In this document: positions 25,357 through 37,029 of the stretch, piece by piece | How the letters are laid out: each line of letters opens with the position of its first letter | Numbering within the stretch: the stretch's first letter is position 1 | Origin: Sclerurus mexicanus | Taxonomy: Eukaryota; Chordata; Aves; Passeriformes; Furnariidae | Direction: 5' to 3' | DNA length: 64,000 bases | Assembly (NCBI GenBank): GCA_013396755.1 | Contig: VWZF01002964.1 | Location: forward strand, 1 to 64,000 | Made by a program: the position numbers and the translations under genes | The notes under the pieces: model-generated | The model's database searches: none | Told to the model about the DNA's origin: nothing | What the model saw: the letters and a program-made list of their open reading frames with translations, nothing else

Positions 25357-27437
25357 AAAATGTAATGCTTTATTACTAGGCATTTCAAATTTGATGACTA
25401 AACTAAATTAAATGGAGTTGTACTGTTTTATACCACAACAAGTTGCACCCTGCACATTCTAAATTCACCAAAGTCAAATCTTTACTAGTATATTCTAACA
25501 AGTGCTCTTCTTCAGTGTTCTTTCTTGTTTAATAATGGTTTTGAGGATAAAATTTACAAGCTTGAAAAAAAGTGACCACTAAAGATCCCCAAACCCTATG
25601 GAAGAGCACAGAACAGTATTTATTTATATTTACTTGTTTCCATCAATACCAAGTTTATGTTTTAAAGAAACAAAATAAATAAATATACAGAATTAATAAA
25701 TACAGACTAACTGGCTTAGTTGGGGATGAAGAGCAGCATGTAAATTTTGAATTTGCATCTCCACAACCAAGTCCCTCCAGTACTATTGAAAACAAAGATG
25801 CAGAACTCTTTTTATTAAAATCAGATCAGATGATAGATGTTCTGAAGAACAGGTGAAAGAATAATCAGTCCTTCATAAAGAATGGGAAAAGTCCCAGTGT
25901 CCATGAACTACATGAACAAATTTAAAAAAAAAAGTATCTTTGGAAGAAATATCAAGACCTAGAGGCAGTGACAGGGTAAATCCAACTCTATTTGCAAATA
26001 GTGACTGTAAAATATTTGAGTAGCCTCAGATCTCCTATTACTTACATAATTATCAGTACAAAGTTAATGCAGTTATTAGATACAACTTCGATAGATAAGA
26101 GAAAAAATAGTCATATCAATTAGTGTATGTTATGGATATTAAACATCTGGTCTGGAATCTTTTCCACTATGATTCACAGGCCACAGATTTGAATCGGATA
26201 TGAAGCTGGGCCAGCTTTAGTCCTGCTGTTCAATGTATATAGATGAATCATTGTGGGCTTTCTGTTTGTTGAGTATTTTTTAATTAAGGACTTGCACTTA
26301 TGTACTTCATATGATATACTTTTGGTTAAATCCTTTACTCACAAGGGATTAACCCATCTATGAGCTACAGGCAATAAAGCACGTTTTTACACTTTGTCTT
26401 GTCAGATTGAGCAAATCAATTCATACTAATGCCTCTTTGGAAACTTCATTTTCTACTATGACCTCTCAGCACTAGCGTATTCTAGATATGGAAGATACAA
26501 ATTCATCAGAAACATAACCCAGGCCTTGCAAAGCAACAAAAAGATCTTAGTACATTTTAGTGATGCTAAGACCACAGCCTCAATAAATATGATTTTGATT
26601 TTTTAAAATTTAAACAATGAGTTTAACAACAGCTATATCTTATTTTCAAAGGATGCATAGATATTGTGAATTTTCCTAATGCAATACAGTGCTTTCTAAT
26701 ACATTATGCAAACTCATGTTTATTTCACTTCCTGAACTCAAATGGCATTCTGAATTTTTGGCTGCAATTCATTGAACTCCTATGCCTACTTAGAAAGATT
26801 TATCTTTTCATATGGAGCCTTAATCAAGACAAATTCTACCACAGCAGTTGCCACATATTTTTTGCCATGTGCTATGTATTTAGTTCACCCGGAGCCTACT
26901 TCAAAGAACTATAATTTGAGCATTACATCACTTCTGTCATTCTGGAATTATCTGAGGTCTGTTTTATTTTCCATTTCTTTTCTTCCCACCCCCACTAACT
27001 TATTAATACATAGGAGAGTGCATGTGCTTGTTTTATGCTCTTGATTACCATCTTTCTTGCACTGCTGGTTTTGCATATACAGTAAATTCTAAGAAGATGG
27101 TCTTAGCAAAATATGAAAAAAGAGAATGACAATGCAGGAGATGTTTGGGTAGATTCATAAGAACTAGTCAGATTTCTTTGCTCCTGAATATTTCTTATAT
27201 TGAATTTATTTAAATCTGTGACTCATATATCACTTATGAAATAGTGACAAGCAGCTTATGAATCAGCTAGTCTGCTATCAACAAATTGTTATGAGCTCAT
27301 TATCAAGCTGATTTGGGGACATATCAAACAGATTCTAACTGGATTGTACAGAGTGTATTAGATGTCCAAAAGCTCTGTTAAAATGTTATTCAAGAGCTGT
27401 CCACCCTTCTCTTTTATGCAGTTGAAGAGTGCTTGGA

Positions 27438-27672
27438 GGTTTTGTGTTGTTTGTTGGTTTTGTGTGTTTTGTTGTTGTTGTTGTTGTGTGGGTTTTTTTA
27501 TTTGTTGTGGTTTGTTGTTTGTTTTTAATCTGTTTGGGGTTTGGGGAAATTTTCTTGGAGGGATTGGTTTTTGGTTTTTTTTGTTGTTTGGTTTGGTTTT
27601 GATTTTGTTTTGTTTGTTTGGTTGGGTTTTTTTGTTTTTGTTTTTGTTTGGGGGGAGTGTTTTTTTTTTCCC
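27438..27672. repeat. Strand-biased G/T-only low-complexity tract
   Basis: Three blocks on the plus strand contain only G and T: 27438-27499, 27501-27526 and 27603-27655. The tract holds (GTT)n, (GTTT)n, long T runs and 'tttggggtttgggg' at 27533-27546. The long ORFs on both strands here come from low complexity and are not genes. Confidence 0.9.
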
Positions 27673-30176
27673 TGAAACAGAAATCACAGAAATGGAAAAA
27701 AAACCCCAAAACTTGGGAACTCAATTTCTGGCTTTATCATAGAAGTCTTCATTATATTGAGGATATTTGCACCCTATAGAGTAGCTGTGCTACCCTGCCC
27801 ACACAGATGCAAGCGTCTGGCTTGGAACTACTTGTCTAGACCAGCTTTGCAAACTGTGGATCAAGGACTGCAATGCAGTACTAAGGTACTCATGGTAGTC
27901 CATTATATTGCAGTGTTTGCAGTCTATCTGCACGCCTGATTTTCTCAAAATGTGATGAGTCTCTTTGATGGAATTTGAGAGCAGAAGAGATCAAATAAGT
28001 GCAATTACACAAAACACATTCTGGCATAACAGGATCTCAGATAAAATATTCAGTGGGTTTGAGTACATGACAATGGTAGTGCTTTGCAAAGGCTGCAGGG
28101 CATCGTTGATGTGATATAGAGGAACTGAAAAGATGTCTGTGGGCAGCTGCTTGCTTCATGGCTGTAACAAATGACATCTCACTAATTGACTCAAAGAAAC
28201 ATACTCATAGCTCAGACCCAAGTCAGGACTACTGTATGAATGGCAATGTCATTTCAGTAACATGTTAGACAGGCAGGTTTTGAGACTTTTTTTTAATATC
28301 AGATACTTCAAGAATTCCTTGAAATTAAAGTGTGGTCTTAGTTATCATGTAGATGCAGCCTACGGGTAGCTGCACTGAGCCTAACTGAGCTACTGTTCTC
28401 TGTGGCACAATTCAGGCCAGTCTTTGAAAAGGTATAGCTTATCTCTAGGCATGCTAGCGAACGTTATCAGTGCAGGTGCTCGGAGACACACTTAGCCCAG
28501 TCTGACTGCCTCTGACTTGGTAGATCACTAGACAAGTCACAGAGTCAGATTTTCAAAAATGTCTAAATATCTATGGCACCAAATGGGATTTTCCAAAGCT
28601 TCCTTAGAGCCTCAGTGGCATTAAAAGTAGTTAGGCACTTGTCAAACTCCTACCAAGAGACAACCTGTGTCTCAGGTCTTAGGCTGTTTCACGCCTTTGA
28701 AAGTCAAGCCCTTCACCCGTTTTTTGTCTCAGCTAATACTTTCACATGGGAACTCAATATTTAAATATCACAAACACATATAATCAGACTTAATTAATGT
28801 AACAAACTTTTAAAAGATTAAGTAGTCTCTGGTAACAGACATAATTTTGCTGTTCCCAGTCCTCAAATAGTTGGACTGGCATCTGGCCTCAGGCAATGCT
28901 GATTATCTACAATGTTTCGTCTTGTTACATGCACCAACAACATATGAATTTTATCAAATTCCCACCCAGTCTTGAAAAACTTCATTCCAAGACTAGAGCA
29001 AACTTATGATCAAAGGGTCCTGAATTGTATCACTTGTTGTGAAAGTTCCACCAAAGAAGTTGTCTGAAACACATTCATTATAGGAGACTTGTTTCTGTTG
29101 TGCTACAGATTTTTTGTCACTTTGTTGTGTCCCTTTAAATACATTCTCTTTCCTATTCCTACAAACCTGCCAGCATTAAAGATCTTTGGGTGCTTTCTGT
29201 ATCTCTGACAAAACTCAATCCATAGTATAAAAAGCAGAGCTAACGCCCTCAACTTTGTGGAAAAATATTCTGAAACGAAAGCTTAACTTTTAATTGGTTC
29301 AATTTCTAGCACAACATCATATTCACTTCCTCCCTGTCCACTGCTCTGTTTCCTCAGTTGTGGCAGGATGTAAAGCTACATCTGTGATCTCTCTTCTTAC
29401 AGACCGTTTTTAAGTGACAGGCCAGCACATTACCCTGGAATCTCACTACTCATTTTCTGACTTTTTTTGGATGAGTAGGAAAAAAGACACTTTGAGTTGT
29501 GAGGACAGCCTGTGTAATAGCTGGAAGAAGGGAATAAAGAACACATCCGGGAGACAGTTGAAAATAAAGAAACAGTTCTAAAAGCATTGACCCATTTAAG
29601 ACATTTCAATTTTGAGAATGCCAATGTAATTCCTTTCTGAGAGTGTGGTGAACTTCAGACTTCATCGGCATTATAAATAATAAAATACTAGCCCTTGGAG
29701 CAAATAAATAATGGGTTGAACTGTCCTCTGACTTTCTTCGTCAGGGTATCTCTATCTTGATCCTTAAGTTGACTTGTCAAGCTACTTTCACATAGCACAC
29801 ATTTTGATCATCTAATCCTGAATGCCTCTGTGATGAAGCACCAAGTGATAATCAACTGCCTGAAAGTTTTAACATTATCTTAAAAGGGAGGTGACCACAC
29901 AGATTTGCTATATTGCTGTTCTAGCTTTTAGTTCTATTATCTGCTCCACAACCAAATAAACTCCTTGAATTTGCATCCCTTCATCTCACTGGAAACCCTC
30001 ATGTCCTGAATTCCTCATGTCCTGCTCTTATTGTTCTCAAGGGATACTGTACACTTCGAAGGCTCAGGTAATGGCTAACAAATCAGGGCTAAATGTGCTG
30101 CATCAAAAGATAATGGTCTTTGATGGGGTGAAGAACAGAAACAGAGAACAGCTGCAGGGTAATTTCCAGGAAGTTC

Positions 30177-30181
<5 letters not shown>
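27673..30181. other. Unannotated non-coding stretch
   Basis: No gene is recognised. One possible ancient interspersed repeat is listed separately at 28540-28700. Confidence 0.5.
28540..28700. repeat. Possible ancient amniote interspersed repeat
   Basis: The 'cagattttcaaaaatgtctaaat' type opening, internal 'ttaggcac' and 'gggattttccaaag' words, and a mirrored 'cctttgaaagtc' closing resemble an old palindromic non-autonomous element seen in reptile and bird genomes. The match is by memory of word pattern only and is weak. Confidence 0.28.

Positions 30182-30223
<42 letters not shown>
30182..30223. repeat. A26 run followed by (AAAAG)n
   Basis: 26 consecutive A, then 'gaaaagaaaagaaaagg'. No retroposed gene body or flanking duplication was seen upstream, so it is read as a simple repeat. 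Confidence 0.9.
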
Positions 30224-31305
30224 GTCAAACCAAAACAACAACATTAATTCCCTAATTCCCCAGACTGAGAAAATTCTTCCCAAAACTACCTTCTTTAAAA
30301 GTTGAAATTATTGAAATACCTCAGTGGAATGAAGGAATTTGGGGTGAGTAGCTTATTCCCTAATGAGCTAAATATGGAGAGAAGGCATTTCAGTAGTCAA
30401 AATTTCTACAGCTCGAAAAGGAAAATCCTAATAAAAGTGAGATAAATACTGCTTTTGTAGAGATACAGGCTCTTTCTTTTATACGCTAGCTACATTAACA
30501 CCATCTTTTCCAGATCAAAGGCTCCTAGTAGCATACTCTATTCCTTTAACCAATGTATTTTTCTTTTCAAATTATCCACTGTGCACTGATGTGCAAAAGA
30601 AACATATTAATTCCTAATTATAAAAAACCCCACACAACTCCCTCAAACAAAGAAAAAACAACAAAAACAAAACAAAAAACCAAACCCTAACAAAAACAAA
30701 CAAACAAAAACAAAAACCCAAGAAATAAAACCTGTTATTATCTAATGAGTGGAAGCTAGAGGTCATCTTGAGAATGCAATGTTTAATAGAAGCCTTAAAG
30801 TACTGAAATAAATAAATATCTTTCATTGTGGTAACCTCATAACCATATTTATTTTTAATTGTTAGAATAAATGATTCCTGCTTAGCTGGTTTAAACAGAT
30901 ATGTTAAGACTTCTCTAGGTTTATTCCTTAGTGTGAGTGCTGATGTGCAAACTGCAGGGCTCTGAAGCACATGCATAGTCAATAATGCATCTAGCTGCTC
31001 TCTGGCTGAGTTCAATTGTCTATCTATTAGACCTTGCCTTGAAACAATTATTCAGGCATACCAGGGCAAGCTGTGCTACATTAACTTCTTTTTGGTAGCA
31101 ATAGAACAGAAAGGAAATACTATTTGTAGTATAGATAATGTGCCGTACAATGTCTCATTTGACAAAATGACCCACCAAATTATCGTTATTCACTGGTGAC
31201 AATATTTCTATGCTCTTCTTCATGTTTATATAACATTTACATAAGTCAAATTATTTAAAAGATTTATTGTTCTCCTTATTTTTTTTTCTTTTTAGAGAAA
31301 AAAAA
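30224..31305. other. Non-coding stretch with an A/C-only low-complexity tract
   Basis: At about 30625-30720 the plus strand is almost only A and C ((CAAA)n and (CAAAAA)n words), the complementary polarity to the tract at 27438. The 133-codon minus ORF over it is a low-complexity artefact. The rest is unrecognised. Confidence 0.6.
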
Positions 31306-31457
31306 TTACATTTACAAAAAGTATTTACATTTACATTTACATTAAATTTACATTAAATTACATTTATACATTAAATTTACATTAAATTACATTTATACAT
31401 TAATTTACATTAAATTACATTTACATTTACATTAAATTTACATTTACAAAAAGTATT
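31306..31457. repeat. AT-rich minisatellite of 'acattta/acattaaatt' units
   Basis: Irregular tandem units built from 'acattt', 'acattaaatt' and 'acatttat'. The same 20 bp, 'ttacatttacaaaaagtatt', stands at both ends (31306-31325 and 31438-31457), 132 bp apart, suggesting expansion by unequal exchange or replication slippage. Confidence 0.85.
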
Positions 31458-34400
31458 CTATGCACAGAAATCCACTGCTTGCTTTGCATGGCTTGGACAT
31501 TTCTTCTTTGCTTTTAGGATTTTATTTAATTTGTATTTCATATTTAAGGAGAGACAAGGATTAAACTACGGTTTGCTGGCATTCCAGAGACGTATTGAAG
31601 AGACAGGATAACTTCTTGAAATAAATAGAAAAATTCCTACCCTTTAGGTCTAGCAATGAAGATTCAGAAAGCAGTTGTTTGCTTTTGGCAACTGCATAAC
31701 AAATGTGGATATTTAGGCTGCTATTCACCTTCTATGGGTAGAAAAGGAGTTTGAAAACAGTGAAGAGAAGCAAATGGGAATGATAAATTAAAAGACTAAA
31801 CACTAGAATAATTCAAGAATTATGAGACTGCCTGCATATTGCAGAGTTATACAAATATAGCTAAGGGCAGTATGGGGCACACAACTTTTTAAATTGTTGC
31901 AGTACTGTATCTTCCTCTCAGTCAATGAAGAGTCAATTACTCTGTATTGGCTTTTTCTAGTGAAGGACTTTCATGGACCTCATGTTCACACCAATCACTC
32001 ACTAGTTATCGAGTCTGAAAAGTCAATATAATTTTCAAAAGATGACAGACCCATATTCTGCTCTTTCTCCATGACACAAAATTCATTTAAAGTATACTGG
32101 GATTATCATGACTATCACTTCTGCAATAATTAAACTAAAAGCTGAAGGTCAATTTCCCAGGTGCCTTATGTCTAGTTCAGCCTCATACCTGACAGGTCAT
32201 GGTGCTCATTGATATAGTGATGTTTCAGCAAATCTGTATGTTTGTTCTTTCATTCTGTTCCTATCTTTAGGCTGGAGTCTATAGAACTTAAATTCATGCT
32301 GGATTAATTCTTAATCTAGCAATGAGTAGAGGCATACAACAATACTGAAACATGCGTAAATTTTTGTATCATAAATTGTAATGATCTGGACATGGCTATG
32401 AAGATGATGATGTATAAAACAAGTACTGTAAATCATACAGTGAAATATAAGACTCTCAGATGGTAAGCCTCTGACTGTAATATACTGATACTAAACCTAA
32501 TGTCACTGTTCTACAACAGTATATTTTAAACCTATTTAAAACCTATTTTTTTTCCTTTTCCCCTCCAGTGTATATTTATAATGATGTCTTACTAATCAAA
32601 TCAAATTTGCAATCATAATTTTTTTTGTATCTAAGAAATTGTTTGCATCTGACTTCAGCTTCTGTGGCTTTTTTTATTTGTTTTTTCAGCACTTCCTAGA
32701 AGTTAAGTTTCCTAGAATGTTTCTCATCCCTTCTACCATGAACTGTGCATGGTGCACTCTTTCTTTGCTTACTACTGCAGGTGGGGTGCACACAAGCATA
32801 AATTCACTAAATCCTCTATGCCATTAGCTCAGATATCAATTTCTCATTCACTATGTGTGTCAGTAACCTGTCATTGCCTTAAGACTGCATATGTCTCAAT
32901 CATCTCCCATTTCTGATTTTCCTTTCCATAATTTCTGATCATGTCCAACCACCTTTCAGCCTGCCAGTCAGATCAACAGTCCAGAGACTTGTGCAACTAA
33001 AAAGGTTCTCATAACCAAACTGTCAATTTTGTTACCATTTCCTGGAGAACATCTAAAAATCCCCATAGATTTTTTTCTTTTTTTTGTTCTGCAGTGTTAT
33101 TTTCAACATCTGTCCCTCTTTAATTGTTTTTTAGTTATTTTTACTGCTGTTTCACTTTTAAGAACCACAGCTTAGTTCCCTCTTACGCATTTTCTTTCTT
33201 TTAATACAAAACAATGGAGTTGCATGTTTGATCAGCCTGTAACAACAGTCTTGCTATCATTCTTGTTAGATTTTCATAGCAAAAAGAAGGTTACTGTTCT
33301 TCCAGTACTATGCCAAATGAAACACTTTAAAGTCATATCTCCAGGAAACGCAATAAACACATTAATTCAGACAGTACCATATTTTTTTTTTCATTTCTTC
33401 TTCATGGGAGAAAAAAAACAAACAAAAACTTTTATTTACTGCCTTTTATTGGCTAGTGGAAAGTATTATTGAAATAACTGCCAGATAGTGTTAGTGGTAA
33501 TTCTTAAAGAAACTGCTGGAAAAGAGCAAACAAATAACATCCTAACTGTGCTCTCAGGAGGTTTTCCACTCTATTCTAAGTATAACTAAAATCAGAGATA
33601 CCCCGTTTCCTATTTGACTCTCAACAAGAACAAGGTAGAAAAATATCTTTTAAAACGAAACAATTTTTCTCATTCTTTACATCTAAAATTTAATAGATTT
33701 CTACTGAAATAAAATAAACAAAAAAACCCAACCAAACAAATATAAAACTGCGTAAGAAAGCAAGACTACTGTCTCCTTCATGATGTCAACCTTGGAGCTT
33801 TTTAGGTTGACCCAGTCAAAAGAAGGTCTATTTATGTAAAAACACTTATAACTCTTGATACAAATAGACATATAGACACCAACATTTTCATTTTTTTATT
33901 TATTTAATATCCTAGTAAAAATTACAAAAATATCTGAAGTACTACAAGTTATGACAACATGAGTAACTACTCCCTACCTTATGGATTAGGCAGTTCTGTT
34001 TCTTGAGCACAAATTCTCTGAAACTTTCTTCCAGTAATAAGATGTAATGAGTCTAATCATTGCAGGAAATCAAATAGCCTTTTCTACTGGCTTGCTGTTG
34101 TAATAGCTATTACAGAATATTCTATTTTTACAGATTCATTCTATTTCTATGAATAAGAATTATGATCATAAGACAACTGAAGTTAATAACCAGTTTTGGT
34201 GGATATTGCTAAATAGGTTCTCAATTAAGTACTAGTTAGATACCAGTGTTGATAAAATGAAACCTTCTCACATAATATAGGATATGTTCTACATAATTCA
34301 ATTGAAACTGCAGAATACCTGCTGTCATGAGTCATGCAGTTCTTTCTTTCATAAATCATATATTTGAGAGTGTACTGTGCTTAACTTGACATGAAAATTA

Positions 34401-35755
34401 TGCAGGTTTAGTTCTCATTCAAAAAGAAGGCTACTTGACCCCCCATCCCCTCCCTGTTTACACTTAAAAATCTAATAGCACCTAGTACCATTCTGGAATC
34501 CATATGTTTGCATGTAATTTTGATTCTAGGCCCTTAGTAGTGTAGCTGGTGGCTTACAATACTTTCTTTGAACAGCAAAAACATGAATCAAACCCAATTA
34601 TTTTTTTTTCTGGGGGAAGAGTAAGAAAGACAACATCTTTGAATTGTGTCTATATGCTATTCTGCTGACAGCATCTCAACAGCTGCACTTGTATGCAGAT
34701 TTGAGCTTTTATTGTACAAGTTGGGCTACAGCAAGCACAGTAAAAATCAAATATAAAAAGAAGTTAACATTTGTAGCCAAGCCTGTTAAAATTAGCTAAC
34801 CAAATTATATTAAATCATCCATTTGTTTGTTAAATTATCTTGACAGTAGTAGTGGCAAAGCAAATTTACTGACTATGTTTTATAGAATGTGCTGTCTGTA
34901 ATTTTATTTTTTATTTTCCAGACTGTAACTTATGGTCATATGTATTCTGTCATTTTATTTATACAGACACTCTTTCTTCACCATTACATATTTAATAATC
35001 AAGTTATTAATTTTAAGATGACTTCTAAACAGACAATAATGTGGTAATTACCATTTTAATCAGGATATTTAATTTCTGTGTTCAGTTTATGGTAAACAAA
35101 TATAACCTGGAGTCCCCTTTAGTTTCTTTTGGTCCTGTCAAAGAAAGGAGAAGGATTAGCTTCTTATCTGGACTGTACACATTACCTTGAAACAAGAAAG
35201 TCCAGATTCACAAAGGAAGACTGTCAAAGAAATGTTTGTCCTCCCATTTCTTTCCTTTAATTGCTCAGTTCTGGATTCATAAAGTCAAGTCATCTACATA
35301 TCTCATACAACATATGGAGAAAGTCACATCCCTAGAGTGAAGTCTATTAACAACCAATACATGAATACAGTTCACAGGAAACAGTGACATTACCCAAGAT
35401 TTCTCTTTTTCCCCTATTTCAGAGAAGCTGCACAACAGCTATGTTCACAGGTCAAAGTTGTTCACACCATTCCTTCTGGAAACAGGAATGGGTGGAAACA
35501 GAAGTGTGTCACCCTTTGTGTTCAAAAAGTGGCAGCAGCAGTGGTAGTGGTTGAAGTAGTAGGAAGTGTAAAAATGTGGCTTCTAGATCTCCTTCATCCT
35601 GAAGCCATTCAAATCACATCTCTTGCCTCCTAGAAAGATGGTTAACATTATTTTGTAGCCTACATGAATGGAAGGCACCTATCATCTCTGCGGCAGAAGT
35701 TAAAAAACAGTGGCAATCCAATTTTCAGGGAATCATAAAGGCTGAGAACATAGGG
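31458..35755. other. Unannotated AT-rich non-coding stretch
   Basis: No gene or recognisable transposon is visible. Small A/C-rich and T-rich simple tracts occur (for example 33715-33740 and 33383-33393). ORFs are short and without domains. Confidence 0.5.
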
Positions 35756-36352
35756 TGTGGAGGTTTGGGTTGGCTCCCTGCCAAAAGCCAACGGCAGCCA
35801 CACAGATTCCCCCCCACCCAGGAGAAAAGGGAAAAAAACCAAAAGAGAATTGTAGTAAAAATATATATATATTCACATATATTACAAATATATACAATCA
35901 AACACTATGAATCTACAGAATAAGAACCCCAAACAACTCCAAAAGGGAAAAGGGGGAAGGGAAAGGGAAATGGGACAAAAATGGGTAAGAACAAAACAAA
36001 AACAGATATACATGCACTCATAAACTCAGGGGAAAAGCTCAATAAGTAACTAATACAATAAAATCTCACCAAAAGTAACTTCCCTTAAGAGAAGCAGTAG
36101 AGATCTCCACCTCCGGACGAGTGAGGCACCAGTGTCTCCGATGGGCCTCAGCTCACATAGATAAGAGCTGAGCCAGCACAGAGACCTGATGTCCTCCCAA
36201 GCACATGGAAGGAAGAGAGAGAGAAAGAGGGAGGCAACTCCCCAATCTTATATACCCCTGATTATGTGAAGGAATGGTGTGGAATACTTCCTTAGTTATA
36301 ACCTGGTTACTAGGGAAGGCCCAGACCAAAACCAAGAAAACTAAACCACACA
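35756..36352 (-). mobile_element. Solo endogenous retrovirus LTR with target-site duplication
   Basis: On the plus strand the block opens 'tgtggaggtttgggttgg' (the LTR 3' end reversed) and closes 'ctaaaccacaca'. The direct repeat 'taggg' flanks it at 35751-35755 and 36353-36357; the match extends to 'cataggg' if the right border is placed at 36350. Termini are TGTGG/CCACA. In minus orientation it has a TATA box, a CT-rich patch, an AT-rich middle and a G-rich 3' part. The TG...CA ends, TATA and short duplication define a solo LTR left by recombination between the two LTRs of a provirus. The family was not assigned with certainty; ERVL-like is the likeliest because of its 3' wording. Confidence 0.83.
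36247..36254 (-). promoter_or_regulatory. TATA box of the minus-strand solo LTR
   Basis: The minus strand reads 'tatataag' in 'ggggtatataagattggg', about 100 bp from the LTR 5' border, consistent with a U3 promoter. Confidence 0.6.
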
Positions 36353-37029
36353 TAGGGAGATCTGTTTCACTGAGGAGACCTTTTCCATAAGATATGAGCA
36401 CCCTAGGTTCCTAGTCCTAGCTCCAGTGATTGTTTATGCATCCTGAATTAAAGAGTCATGCAATAGGTTAAGCAATGTTTGAGCAAAAGAGATAAAAGCC
36501 AACCAAACTCAAAGAAGCCTATACCATCTTAAGCACCTAAGTGTTTCTGTAAAGCTTTATAGGTAGCTCATGAGAACTTTGAAATTTCATTTGGTTGCAC
36601 TTAAGGTACTTATGTCTTTCAGTTATGGATTCAGAACCTAATGGACATGACTGAGCAATTTACAATGACATTTACATAAATAGCCTGTAGAACAGGGTTT
36701 ATATAACAGAGATTAATACCAAATCTAAGTGATTCTCCTATAAACAAAGAGGAAAAATTCTTTCAGAAGAGAAAAGAAATAGGTTTGGGTTTTTTTTGTT
36801 GTTTTTTGTTTTTTTAAGTTACGGCTATAATATCTCAACTATTTTTAATATAGTTGACAATAGAATCCACTGGAAAAAAAAAAAAGTTATGATGCTCAGC
36901 AAAGTATTCTTTGCTGTCCCCATGTGCTGAAATACAAGATGATGGGGAAGAAGACCAGCCTGACTGAACAGAGAGTTTTGGCTTGAATTCCAGGGAAAAG
37001 TAGAGTCTACCACCTCCTGTAGAAGGGGC
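36353..37029. other. Unannotated non-coding stretch
   Basis: No gene is recognised. A G/T-only patch with long T runs lies at 36784-36817. Confidence 0.5.

Larger units (their letters stand above)
21881..27437. other. Unannotated AT-rich non-coding stretch
   Basis: No host gene is recognised. Less AT-rich patches at 23700-23940 and 24490-24660 hold short ORFs on one or both strands without domains. A (GTTT/GTT)n run lies at 24750-24780. Confidence 0.5.

Noticed and set aside
27358..27742. Overlapping ORFs of 109-126 codons on both strands
   Set aside because: They lie in the G/T-only tract; runs of Phe/Leu/Val/Cys or Lys/Asn/Gln come from low complexity, not coding.
30182..30223. Poly(A) tail of a retroposed gene or SINE
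   Set aside because: No recognisable gene body upstream and no flanking target-site duplication.
30614..31015. 133-codon minus ORF, longest among the minus-strand ORFs apart from one CR1 ORF
   Set aside because: Its hydrophobic C-terminal half is the A/C-only tract read in reverse; no domain, promoter or homology signal.
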